A stretch of DNA of 64,000 bases, from positions 148,801-212,800 of the forward strand of contig WBMV01000026.1 in NCBI GenBank assembly GCA_013396655.1, in the 5' to 3' direction. Each line of letters starts with the position of its first letter. Positions within the stretch are counted from its first letter, which is position 1. The notes beneath the pieces are model-generated. The model made no database searches. It worked only from the letters and a program-made list of their open reading frames with translations, and had not been told where the DNA came from. A program made the translations under genes and the position numbers. Below are positions 11,662 through 22,849 of this stretch, one piece after another. The DNA is from Campylorhamphus procurvoides (lineage: Eukaryota; Chordata; Aves; Passeriformes; Dendrocolaptidae).

Positions 11662-13981
11662 GATTTCCAGCTTTTACAAGTGATGGCCAAATGTTATCAT
11701 TCTGCCAATACTTGGGAATTTCATCCTTTTTTCTGTACCTCAGACATTAAATTTTCCTCCTCCTACTGCTTGGTTCTACACACATAAAGAAGGTAAAGAA
11801 TCCTGTGGTCAATGAGCATAAGTAAGTGTTCTCAGGGAGTTTATTTCACGTGACACTGAAACTGCCTGTGGCTCTTAATGTCTTTTACATAAGGCTGAAA
11901 ATACTGCTAATAGAACAAAGTTTAAGTCACAGGACACTTTTATCTTTTCTAATATAGGGAAGGACATTGGCCTAAATATTATCCATCAACTATTTTCCTT
12001 GTACAGATTCAGACTGATGGCACTGATAAATAAAACAAACTGAGTTTGGACATGCACTTATCCAGTCGGATGTTCTTCTGGCAACAGTGCTTTTAATGCT
12101 AATTAACTGCATTCTCCCCACTGTTCCCCAGTCATCACTTAATAGTCCATGACCAGATGAAGTAGAAAGAAGAAGGAACTGTCTGAATGGGGGGCACGTG
12201 GACGGTGAAGGTGGTGAAAACAAATGGCCATTAAATCTATTTCTGGAACAACAGGGATTTCTCAAGAACACATCAGACTCTTGGAGCTTTCTGCACAGCA
12301 CCAGGAAAACAGCCCCTATAGCCACAAAGTGCAGCAAGCACACAGAGCACTGGAACTGTTCATAGGGCTCGAATGCACTTGGTGCAATGAGCAATGCTGG
12401 CAGAAATCTCTGAGTGCGAGCCCATTTAAAGAAGAAAACAGAATTACACATCTCTTGTCACGCAGGTGTTAGACTAGGTCAGTGCTATGCTAAATGATTG
12501 GGAAGATCTTGGGAAAGGGTGACTTTTATTACTTGATGCTTGGATTTTTTCTTGATGTCTGAGGGACAGATTTTCTAAATTCTTAACTTCATGCAAGTCT
12601 ATTGCTATGCTACATGCTCTTAAAGCTTAATCCAATACACAAGACTGAATCCTACAAAATGCAGAAGGCTTTTCCTCCTTTTTCCACACTGCTTTTACTG
12701 TGAACTATGTTGCTCTGGCAGTTGTACAGGGAAACACAAAGGGCTTTCTGCCCCTCTCGACTGTGGGCCAATTACCCACTGCACATACCACATGTCTCCA
12801 TCCTCTTTACAAACCTATCCCAGAGCAGTTACACAATCCCTCTATTATAAATATTTTAAGAGGATAAATTTACACATTAAATGTATAAAAGATACTTTAT
12901 AACAGACATTTTTCTTAAGAAACATTCTTGCTACCCCTGAGCACGGGAGCAGTAGTGCTAATTAGTACAGTTCACTCACTGCTGCCAACAAGACTAAAAT
13001 ATCAAACACTTCTGCCAAAGGTTTAACAGAGACTCGGTGCACAATAGTTTTTCTAAATTTTTGGAATACCACTAAACAAGAATTTAAGCTTGAAAGACAA
13101 CTACAATTAGAGCTTTCTAAAACTGTATCTTAACAGCACAGTACTGTTGTATGATGTCCCATGCTCATTGCCTTTCTACAAAAAAACACTGCAAGAAATG
13201 GATAGAGCCTTTTAAACAGACTTCTCCCCACCTGCAAGCTGAGCTGTATCAGCCTGAAGGATGCTTTTCAGTACTGGGTTTGATCATATTCTGAAACCAG
13301 TGCAGGGATATTTATATTATCATTATGAAACTGCATAGTCACAGAGACACACAGAGAAACCTAATTTGTAAAATTCTTGTGGGAATCAGATAAACCAGTC
13401 TGAGTTGAAAATGCAGTCTTTCAGACTTTCATTTTCTATTAATTTCAAGCTTTTCAAGGATGATTACTCAAACAAGAAAGGGAAATGGAAGAGTGATTTT
13501 TCTTGCTTTGATTTAATAATGTTTTCAGGGGTAAATAGTAAATTTCTCCTGCAATTCTTTAATATTTTTCTATTTGTTTTAGAAAATAATATAAAGCTCC
13601 CTCTGGGGAAAATAAACAAACAAACTCAGAAAAGACAGTGTTTAGAACATTAGCATATGCCTAGCACAGTCATGGAGTACCTTATGAGGTAAGATTAAGC
13701 AAGACACTTTGAAAGTCCTTATCATAATGATAAAATATGGTTAGCTGCATCCGTAGTGATCTAGTGAATAAAGATTACTAGCTATTAACACAAAGTTTAA
13801 TAGAGCTCTTGAAATACCTAGAAATTTCAGTCACCAACTAATCAAGGGTGCAACCCACGAAAAAAGAATGCCAGATTCACCTGCCTAGTGGCACTTTTCC
13901 ATTTGCTGTAATGCAGCCACTCCAGGCTGTGCTCCGAGAGGCTGTTACACTACCGCATCCCCTGCTCTGGAGTAATTATTA

Positions 13982-14003
13982 TTCTGGAATTCTTATTCCA
14001 GAA
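13982..14003. repeat. Perfect 9-bp hairpin with STAT-like halves
   Basis: TTCTGGAAT at 13982-13990 and ATTCCAGAA at 13995-14003 are exact reverse complements around a 4-nt loop (tctt). Each arm contains TTC-NN-GAA (TTCTGGAA and TTCCAGAA), a spacing related to STAT-type sites. Regulatory function is inference only. Confidence 0.7.
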
Positions 14004-15537
14004 CGGCAGACACTACACAGTGCCCACAGTGATTGCCAGAGATGTAGGTACCACCCTTCCTTGGGGGATAGGTTGCCAGAGCAGAGACAGCCAGCCCAGC
14101 ATGGGGTCAGTACTGCTCATACCCATCTGAATCTGAGTCCTGGGTGTCATTAAGCATTGTTCTCCGCCTTGTTCAAGGCTGTCCCTGCTCTTTCTGCCTG
14201 ACCCCACTTGCTGCATGCATGCTTTGTTTGCCTAACCCTTGGATGTGTCTCACCTCACCTTCAGCGAATCTTTCTGATCCCTGCTACTCATTATCCTGGC
14301 TACGTGCCCAAAGGCTAAACCTTAGTTTTGACTGTAAGTAGCCCCATCATTAGAGTTTCACTGACTTAGAATACTTGGCTGGAAAAATCTTCAGTGTATA
14401 GCAAGAGGACTAATAACCGCGGTCTATAAAGAATTTTGATACAGTTAAATCCAACTTGATGCAATGGGATATTTTTAGCTTAGTAAGCACTATCCAATTT
14501 TGATTGCTAGGAAAGCCAAGAAATAAGAAATATTTCTCTAGCAATGGAACTGACCTTTGAAATGTTTCTTCCTAGCAGGACTTTCAGTAGAGAGTGGCCA
14601 GAACAGCAGTTTCCTCTATTTTTCAAAAAGAATGCCCTACTTGTTTTAGGACTACATGACAATGGGATAGTTTTAGATCTGAAGGAATCCCAATGGTTTA
14701 GAAATCTGCTGGTCTTTCTCTGGCAGCTCTAAGACAGAATAAGAAAACTTATTTCCTATTTGTGCATGTGTCATATAATTCACCCAGAGGGATGTAGCAT
14801 TCCCAAAGCACTTCCTAAGCCTTATTATTCATTCTCAGTGCTATTTCCTATGTTTCCCTGGAGAGAATCAAATAAGAAAATCCCAAACTATTTTGGACCT
14901 GATTCTCTGAAATTCTGAGCCTAATGAAGCCATTGAAGCCTGTTTCTTACATCTGCTCCCACTGGTGTGAGTGATTACAGAAGGTTCACATGGAGAATCA
15001 TCATGTTTTTATAGGCTGCCATGATGTAAAACTTATTTCTTAGACATTTCCTTGAACTGTCCTCTCCAGACAGTGAAGTCATTAAGATCTGAAATTCCAA
15101 TTCAGTACTCCAAGCAGCATCCTACAAAAGCTTTTCTAATTTTTTTGTTAAAGCAACTATTCCTTTTAAAAATAAGTCCAAACCAAGGTTTCTTCTAAAA
15201 TGTGCACACTGAGCATCAGTTTACCTATTGCATGCACTCCACACGGTTATGTTCTTGCTATAGACTATAGGGACTCTCTCTCTTAAAAGCAAACTTGAAA
15301 AATAGATCTCCACTACAGTCTCTACTTCTCAAAGGCCAAAAGAATGGCATTACAAAAATCTTTTTTTTTGGGGTCAGGGTGTCTGTTCAGTAATAGCTAG
15401 AACATCTTAATTACTTTCACTTGTCAACGCAGGTGGCTTTAGGCTAAGAATTGATCCAAGATACTATTGTTATTAGAAAAGCAAATAAAATTTATGTATT
15501 TGTGTATAAATATCTGAAAGATGATGTAAAGTATGTG

Positions 15538-15890
15538 AATCATAGAATCGCACAATAGATTGGTTATGAAGGGACCTTAAAGATCATCTAGTTCCAACCC
15601 CCTCTTCCATGGGCAGGGACACCTTCCACTAGACCAGTTGCTCAGCTCCACCCAGCCTGGGCTTGAACACTTCCAGGGATGGGGTATCCACAGCTTCTCT
15701 GAGCAATCTGTTCCAGTGTCTCACAACCCTCAAAGGAAAGAATTTCTTCCTAATACCCAAGATGAACCTTGACCTGCTGTCTACACGTTTTCTGATGCAG
15801 TCCAGGATATGACTGGCTTTCTGGGCTGCCAGTGAACATTGCCAAGCTATTTTGAGTTTCTCATCAACCAGAAACAGACTCAAAAAGTGA
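15538..15890 (-). mobile_element. CR1 LINE 3' end with in-frame internal deletion
   Basis: Read on the minus strand this starts in the CR1 ORF2 segment 'ttgatgagaaactc...', passes 'agcccagaaagccagtcatatcctggactgcatc' type sequence (residues AQKASHILDCI), then jumps at about 15764-15772 to the distal block encoding KKFFPLRVVRHWNRLLREAV and TPSLEVFKPRL. It continues through the 3' UTR (…tgtccctgcccatgg…, …gttggaactagatgatc…) and ends at 'attctatgattc' at 15538. The segment between AQKA…ILDCI and the KKFF…HWNRL block, which in a full CR1 holds roughly a hundred codons, is missing, yet the frame stays open across the join (15629-15883). The copy is truncated at its 5' side, as is usual for CR1, and cannot move on its own. 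It is the youngest-looking CR1 in the window. Confidence 0.93.
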
Positions 15891-16741
15891 TTAGAGCAAA
15901 CTCTCAGAAAGTAACATTATGTCATTGACTTCTATGAGGGAATGAATAGAATATTTTACACAGTTAAATATCTTCTCCAATTTAAATTTTATGTTGTGAC
16001 TTCAAAACCAATTAGACTATGTTACAGTCTGATGATTTGCCAAATTATCCTTACTAAAACAAAAGTAGTTTTTGACTAACAAAGGCAAAAGAAAACTGCA
16101 ACTATGGCATTTATTTTTCATTTTTATAGTGTAGTATATCTAAGGCCGCACCTCAGTAAAACCATTTAAGCATATTTGTAAATGCATAGACATGAGAAGC
16201 TCCTACCTAATCACTATTTCAAGATAATGGCTTTTCCATTGACTTACCTGAGACTGAAAAGTAACTTAATGGGTGTACTTGTGCATGACAAGAAATATAA
16301 ATATATGATCAAGTGTTTGTCATCCTGCTACAAAACTCCCTAAATTAAATCAAACATAAGCTCATAATTCCCAGGAGAGGAAAACAACAGTGCCAGAACA
16401 ACAGCATATAGGGGGAACAAGCCAATAGAGGTCAGCAGTACATAACAGAAGTATCTTTTTAACAGCAGCTCATCAATTACACATACCTACAGTTGTAGAA
16501 AATTCTTAACAGAGGTTTGGTGGAAATTCTTCTGCCAGAAATGGGGCTTTTTTCACAATGAAAAGTACTTTCCTATTTTGAACACAAGCTGTATTTCCTC
16601 ACTTACAATACACATGACACAGCTTCAGAGTTTGCCCCATGCTCCTTTGCTAAGCTCTTATACTGTGTCATTGCTCAGATGTTGGCCATATAAAGGTTAC
16701 ATTTCTAGTTACATATCTGAGAATTTCAGTGCAAGATGGCT

Positions 16742-16770
16742 TAGTCTGGAGTAAACAAGACTCCAGACTA
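16742..16770. repeat. Perfect 11-bp hairpin
   Basis: TAGTCTGGAGT at 16742-16752 is the exact reverse complement of ACTCCAGACTA at 16760-16770, with a 7-nt loop (aaacaag). A third partial copy of the arm (ccccagact) follows, and then a run of seven T at 16781-16787. The stem is too short for a microRNA precursor. Confidence 0.8.
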
Positions 16771-17281
16771 CACCCCAGACTTTTTTTCCTCTACTTTGGC
16801 AAATAACATTTTTCAACCAGAGAAATTTGGCTTTTCCTTCTTTGGTGAATGTATGTATTTATATTTTTAATTATACCAGTGTCATAAATTAGATCAATTT
16901 TTAATTAAACACATCTTTATTCTTCTTCTTGATTTTCATTGTGTGTGCCTGCTTCTTGTGGGTAAGTTTTTGGGATACACACCTGAACTCTGACTACACA
17001 GATTAAGATTTTTTTTTAAAAAAACTTAAATAACTTTGAGAAAAAATATAATTTTAAAATATTCAGTTTGTTAGGAACAACAAGAATTCTCCTTTAATTA
17101 AACTGTAATTTTTTTATATCATATAAATAACAAAAGACAAATCCCTTTTAATGGATACCTACTTGAAAAATATGAAGTTCTACTTGTCCAAACAAGTGGC
17201 TGTCTGCAGACTGGCAATTGCAGATTACAGTTCACAAAAGGAGTTTGGAAAATAACAAAGGCAGCATGAAAAGCAATAGCT

Positions 17282-17297
17282 AAAAAAAAAAAAAAAA
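17282..17297 (+). repeat. Poly-A run of 16
   Basis: Sixteen consecutive A followed by caacaaacc. No retroposed sequence with target duplications could be recognised upstream, so I treat it as a simple repeat. Confidence 0.85.
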
Positions 17298-18572
17298 CAA
17301 CAAACCAAACATTTACAAAAGGCACAGAAATAATTACTTTTTTCAGTGGGCAAGATGGTTAAAAATAATTTGCGATCATAGAACAAGTCTCGATCCCCTT
17401 AATAAGGAGGTAGTCAGATATGTGATGGTAAAAGTTAGAACATATTTTACCTTGATGAGGGATAAGACTACACAGTGAACCAACTGCAGAATGAAACTGC
17501 TTCCTAACATATCGTATACATGTTCCTTGGACCTGTTAATGTTCTGGAAATAAAGTACGGGGGTTTATTTAAAAGGCAGGATCCAAGAGGTACTGTAAGA
17601 CTTTTGTACATTTTTTTCCCTTTTAAACAATGAATTTTGTTAGCCTTTTGTCCGTAATTGAGTTCATAGGTAACATTAAAATCCTAAAATCCTACAGGTT
17701 TCAGCAAGTGTCCTCACATCCATTATACCCACTGGCCTCCCAAAGGAACACCAGCTTCCACAGAAACAATGGCTGATGTTGCTAAAGTGTCTCACAGAAT
17801 TAATGGAATTTCTATCACTAATCTTTGGTCCACAGGCGGCTTTGAAATTCAAACATTTCTCTCTTGAATTTTCAGAGTGCAAAGACATAGTTGGAAAGAT
17901 TATCGTCATGCTGTGTGTGCATTCCTCTTATCTCCAAGGATTTAGCACACTAACAAAACAGCTCTGCAGCCTGTGGCCTAAGGTAAACTACAGACGTGAC
18001 AGGGGACAATGAATCAAGATCAAAGTGACATTGGCCTTGCCCATTACTGCTTTCTTTCCATTTTAAATAAAATACACAGCCACAACTTAGTCACGAGAAG
18101 GATCATTCCTAGATTCTCTCCAGCTCAGAGACAGAAGGACAGGCTTTACTCTTCTGTTTAATGTACCTGTAACTTCACGGACCTCATTGACCTAATTTAC
18201 CCTGCCTCCAGATTAGAGTCAGAGCCACAGAGTGTGGTCTTTCCATAATGGAGCTACAATGACATTTTGGAATACAGTAATAGTTATGAAATTAAACTGG
18301 CAGCCATTGTCCAGATGAAAACTTGCACTAACTTTGGTGATTGATTTCACTTGTAGTTTTAGCAAAGATTGTTGTTTGGGTATTACAGTGCAAAATTTTC
18401 CATTTTCTAAATTGTATGTAGGCAAAAGAATTTAGCTGTAAATAAAACCACCCACAATTTTTCATAAACAAACATCCTTTGCTTATTAGTAGGACTCCTG
18501 GTTCTCTGTGCTTACAGCATAAGAACCACAGCCATTTAATTTAGGCTATATTCATTAAAATAGGTTCTAAAA

Positions 18573-18590
18573 ATAATTAAATTTAATTAT
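18573..18590. repeat. Perfect 18-bp AT palindrome
   Basis: ATAATTAAA is followed directly by TTTAATTAT, giving a fully self-complementary 18-mer with two TAATTA cores. TAATTA is the common homeodomain core, but the motif is frequent in AT-rich DNA. Confidence 0.7.
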
Positions 18591-18765
18591 AGCATTGAAT
18601 TTGAAGTAGACAGCTATTCTCTAGTGTTTCAAGTATATTACAACTCATTTCTTTCAGATTTGGAGAGTGACTTCAGTTGCTAGGGAGGAAAATAAAATTA
18701 AAAAAAAAGTAATTTAAAGCTTATAACTTTCCCTGGTAGTCAGCAGAGTAAAATTTTGAGTCTTT

Positions 18766-18797
18766 TATTGTTTGTTGTTTGGTTTGGTTTTTTTTCA
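18766..18797 (+). repeat. T+G-rich low-complexity tract
   Basis: TTGTTTG, TTTGG and T-run units make up this stretch. It is the complement-strand counterpart of the A+C tracts elsewhere in the window. Confidence 0.6.
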
Positions 18798-19621
18798 GAA
18801 AATCTTTCACCACCTGCTGTTACATTTTGACAGCCTATCAGCAGGGAAATAACATTTAAAGTTCTAGGGTTTTTTGGAGGGTTTAATTTAGCTAATTGTT
18901 TTATTAAATATGAAAACATTAGTAAGTATTGACTTCATTATGTACAGTGTCCTCTCAAAAGATATTGCATGCCTAAACTTTCTCTAGACGAAAGTAATTT
19001 CTGACAACTTGAAAATGGAAGCTGTTCTGGCAGAAAAGCAGCTGCTTAGGTAGTTACACTGTTGAAGCTTAGTATGTGGTTATTAAAAGACTATGCATCG
19101 GTATTTATACACAAGATGCAGCAATATGTACTGGATTTTGACATTTCAGTTCAGCTTCCCAGATGATCTTGCATCATGAAGTATATATGTCTCTGTATCT
19201 GTCTAGCTCCACACATCATGGTGTCTTTGTAATAAATTCTCAGCCTCACTGACAAATCACAGGAAAGAAACTCTGGTTTAGTTTTGCCAAAAAATAGATT
19301 TCTTCAGCATGCTGTGACCTACTTCAAAAGTGCTTTGAATGTTTATTTTGGAAGTTTCATAGAAGAAATCTCCAGCAATCTATACAGGTCCCCTTCCATT
19401 TCAACACATTCAATAAAAGCCAGTGATTTCCAAAAAAACTCAAAAAGCTAAGCTTTTAAGTATGAACAGATTTCCAGACTGTCCAAATAGGTGACTTCAT
19501 TTTCCATGCTGCCAGGAGCTCATCCTTTCAAAAAAAAATTTTTAAATATTAGAGTCTGTCTTATTCAGTTGTGTTTTTCAATGGTCGAATTTAAGCACCA
19601 TAATTACTATGAATTGGAGTT

Positions 19622-19636
19622 ACACACACACACACA
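19622..19636 (+). repeat. (AC)n microsatellite
   Basis: Seven and a half AC units. Short frames reading it give runs of His-Thr or Cys-Val and are artefacts. Confidence 0.9.
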
Positions 19637-21841
19637 AAGTGAATGCAAAGATATCTGTACAGTCAGAAAACATTTTTTCAGAAGTTCAAGTGGGAAATCA
19701 ACCTTAGGAAGATCCAGTAAAAACATCTTCATTAGAAACTTTTTTTGCCCCCAGAAGTTTGTCTTGCCCTGTGCAAAATTTTTACATTCCAACACTCTCA
19801 GATAACTCTTTCAGTCCTGTTTCTGCCTTGTTCTACAATCACAAACTCCAAGCTGTAGTTACAAAACCTCCCCATTTCTTGCACAAAGTTCAGTCACTTT
19901 CTTTCAGTTATGTCTTATCACTCCCTCAAACATCCATCCCCAGTTGCCCACCAGGTCCCCTGATAGACTCAGCTAATTCAAAAGCTCAACATCAGGAAAG
20001 ACCACAGAACCACGAGACTGAAACACTACAGAAAGCCATAAAATTACTTTTCACACCCCCTTCCCCCCCAAAGATATAGATTCATTTACTTCAGGGATTT
20101 ATTTTTTTCTAGGCTTAATTTCAAAAACACATACCTGCTGCAAAGATGCAGTATTGTGTCAGTATCTTTTAGCTGACAGTGGCAATTACCCACAGTAGTG
20201 CCATGGTGTACCTTCCAGCATCTGGCAACCCACTGCAAGGGGAAATTGAATTTGAGAGATGGTAATAGGTCTCTTTTTCTTTCTTTTTATGAACCTGTCC
20301 AATCACATTGTGGCTCGTTTCTCCTTTTGATATGTATGATGTCCCATACTAGCAAGTTCTGCAATTTAATTCTACAGAACTTAATTTTGAAGTTCTACAT
20401 GAAGTAGTGCATGAAGTACTTAATTGTTTTCTTTTACTAAATGCCAGATAATTTTAAATTGTGACTCTGTACCAATTTTTATGAGAGAGTTGTTTCCTTT
20501 CTATCCATTCATTCTTTTGTAAATCTCTACCATACTTTGCCTTAATCAAAACTTCATTAAAATGAAAGCAAAAACCTTCTCCACAAATCAGGACCTACAA
20601 CAGCAGCATGGCTTTCAAAGATCTTTGTTTTCTGCCTGAGAATCTTTTTTGCTCAGGTTGCTGTTACAGCTTCCTTCAAGAAGAGACTCTGTCATCATTG
20701 ACCATCTTTTCTGTTCAGTTTAGACCACAGAATCAGTGGACAATTTCTGACTAGTCAGGAAGAATTCCCCAAATAAGTATCAGAGCCTGGTACGAGGGAC
20801 TGTACCACTGCTCTGGAAAGTTATTCTGGAATGCACATTTTGTTTTATTTGCATGACCTACAATATATGAACTGTTTTCATATCTCATAAATACAGGTTT
20901 GGTTCATGTTTAATTCCACTTCCAAATACAAGTGGAAACTGTAGTTGGCACTCTGTCATCATTTACACTGACACCCTCTTCACACTGATTCTTCTTTTCA
21001 TATTAGAAGGCAAGCACAAACATGAGGCTCCAAAATATTCGGTACATAGTGCCCTTTGATGCATGTCCATTCAATTCAACAAGACTAAAAATTATTTTTA
21101 TGCCTTTTTTTAAAAGTACAGACTCCTGACTGCTACCTACTCAAAGACATCAAATTTATGTTAAGAAGTAAGAATTGAAAAATTTCTTCCTCAAAGCTTC
21201 AGATTCCCCTTTCTCAGGCTTTCATTCTGTTTTGAGAAGAGAGAGGTACTCCTGATGCCTTAGTTCACTACAATAAAGTGCTCTTTGAGACCTTTGTGGT
21301 TTCTCCCTGCAAGTGCAGACATCCCTGTAGAGCACAGGGAGCCTGCTGTCAGCATGGTGACAAGCAAAGGAGATGGAAAAAAAAACGGAATAGAAAACAG
21401 GCTGAAAACACTAAACTCAGAAAGTTGAAATAAGATGTTTTTTGAGCAAAGTTTACAGAGGATCAAAGAGCCAGGTCTTTGTACACATAAATATGCAGAT
21501 ACAGTGGTAAGCACCAAACTGTTGTATTAAATGTAGTGTCTTGAGACCACCTCCACTACCATACCCAATTTTTCTTTTACTAGACACAGTTACTCCAAAC
21601 CACGTATATTACCTCTAACTATGTAAGTTGTCCTTTGTGCACAAAGCGCTCCCAGATGAACACAAATCCCCTGTGTTGGCAAGTCCCACAGCATGTTCAG
21701 AGCCACAGGGACATTGTTGTCAGAGAACACTTGTCTCAAAGGCTGCCAGAACAACCAGGATGAACAGTTTCTATCAAGTGATCAATACCACAAACGGACA
21801 ACTACCTCAGAATTCACAAATTCATGTTTTAAAGGATGTTT

Positions 21842-22214
21842 TGTAGCATAGATAGAGATTTATTGTATTAGATAGATAGTCATTCCCCTTGTATTTGTAT
21901 GCTGTATTCTCATTGGTGGTGGTTACCCGGTTACCCGTTTCCCATTGGCTGTGTATTCCCTATTTTCCCATTGGCCGACTGGTGATGCAAAACCCAGTGT
22001 CAGCATGTGAGGCTGGCCACGCCCCATCTGTATTCCTCTCCTTCCCTATTAGCCCTTCCCCTACTTGCTGCATTCCGCCCCCAAACTCCTCCCACTTTCC
22101 AAGCTTCTCCCTGAACCTATATAAGTCCCGTGCTCCCATGAATAAATTAGTTCTAGCCTTTACCCTACCATCGGCTGGGATGTTTTCCTTTCTTTCCCTA
22201 CGGCACGCGGCACA
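21842..22214 (+). mobile_element. Endogenous retrovirus LTR (gamma/class I-like)
   Basis: This 373-bp block has LTR architecture. It begins TGTAGC and ends GGCACA, so the ends are TGT...ACA. A probable U3 holds three inverted CCAAT boxes (ATTGG at 21912, 21944 and 21970) and a perfect tandem 8-mer GGTTACCC at 21921-21936. A TATA box (TATATAAG, 22118-22125) is followed closely by AATAAA at 22141-22146, which puts the polyadenylation signal at or just before the expected U3/R boundary. A C/T-rich R-U5 follows. The block is much richer in GC than its flanks. No second LTR was found in the window and no matching 4-6 bp target duplication flanks this block, so it is not a clean solo LTR. Upstream sequence has no polypurine tract, which argues for a 5' LTR. 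Family assignment is inference. Confidence 0.7.
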
Positions 22215-22233
22215 TTGTGGCAGTGACTTGCAT
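22215..22233 (+). other. Possible degraded primer-binding site after the LTR
   Basis: Immediately after the LTR end come two T and then gtggcagtgacttgcat. With one inserted base this resembles the tRNA-His type primer-binding site used by some class I endogenous retroviruses (core GTGACT). The match is imperfect and was judged by eye. If right, the element continued into an internal region here. Confidence 0.35.
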
Positions 22234-22714
22234 TCCCTTCTCACATCCCAGGCTCTTCCCAGCCATGGCTGTTCACATTTCCAGTTCTTCTAGCCTGATG
22301 CCATTTGTCCTCAAGCTCTTTTCTTTTCCAAGAGCAAACAGTGAGCCTATGAGATGCTTCCTCCATTTACCTGGTTTCCTCGGAAGGGTGTGTTTACTGG
22401 GGATCCCTTGCACCTGACAGCCCTTCCTGCTGCACTGCACACTGACCAGAAAGAACACGTAGGAAAATCAGTGTGGAAAAACAAGCCAAGAAAAGTTTAG
22501 CAGGAACATTAAAAATGTTCCCAAACAGATTTTCCTGGAGATGTGATACTTTTTTCCACAGTCACAATTCTGGTAGAACGTTGTTTAAATAGTTTTATGG
22601 ATCACCCATAAATATCAAGTTCTAGTCATTAAATACCAGACCTTTTTGACCCAAAAGCCTGACAAAGTTAATAATGTTCAGGTATAATGAACTGCAGAGA
22701 CTCTAAACTCCTGA
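22234..22714. other. Possible short ERV leader stub, then anonymous DNA
   Basis: The first few hundred bases after the LTR are pyrimidine-rich and GC-richer than the flanks, so they may be remains of a retroviral leader. I recognise no gag, pro, pol or env coding in any frame. The boundary with host DNA cannot be placed. Confidence 0.3.
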
Positions 22715-22849
22715 AAACTTTCAAGCCCATGTTGGAAAGGGCTCTGAGCAACTTGATCTAGCTGAAGATGTCCCTGTTATGGCACAGCGGTTGGCCTAGA
22801 TGAATTTTATAGGTCCCTTCCAACCCAAGCCATTCTAGGATTCTATGAA
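22715..22849 (+). mobile_element. CR1 LINE 3' end fragment, plus strand
   Basis: The end of ORF2 and the 3' UTR are recognisable: 'ctttcaagcccatgttgg', 'gctctgagcaacttgatctag', then 'aggtcccttccaacccaagc' and 'cattctaggattctatgaa'. This is a 5'-truncated copy of about 135 bp with the canonical CR1 terminus. Its divergence is moderate. Confidence 0.92.

Larger units (their letters stand above)
9772..15537. other. Non-coding DNA with small hairpins, no gene recognised
   Basis: The longest open frame is on the minus strand at 11990-12451 (153 codons). It has a short hydrophobic run but no recognisable domain, and an overlapping frame on the other strand, so I do not call it a gene. A GC-richer patch lies at about 13850-14340. 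Two perfect hairpins are listed separately. A segment at 13640-13740 is weakly reminiscent of a MIR tail but too degraded to call. Confidence 0.5.
15891..21841. other. Non-coding AT-rich DNA, no gene recognised
   Basis: This stretch contains homopolymer and dinucleotide runs, a perfect 11-bp hairpin at 16742-16770 and a perfect 18-bp palindrome at 18573-18590. Frames such as 19491-19805 and 19759-20079 (about 105 codons each) have no recognisable domain. No transposon end, RNA gene or splice-bounded exon stood out. Confidence 0.5.

Noticed and set aside
11990..12451. 153-codon minus-strand frame with a hydrophobic stretch
   Set aside because: No recognisable domain; a plus-strand frame overlaps at 12224-12472; the hydrophobic run alone is not evidence for a membrane protein.
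13640..13740. Possible further MIR tail ('gattaagcaagacactttgaaagtcc' type)
   Set aside because: The match is short and lacks the core; it is below what I can support by eye.
13848..14153. 101-codon plus-strand frame in a GC-richer patch
   Set aside because: It starts with GTG, has no recognisable domain, and overlaps an open minus-strand frame at 14013-14216.
21889..22293. 134-codon plus-strand frame over the LTR
   Set aside because: It reads straight through U3, TATA box, polyadenylation signal and U5 of the LTR, so it is a composition artefact of the GC-richer LTR.
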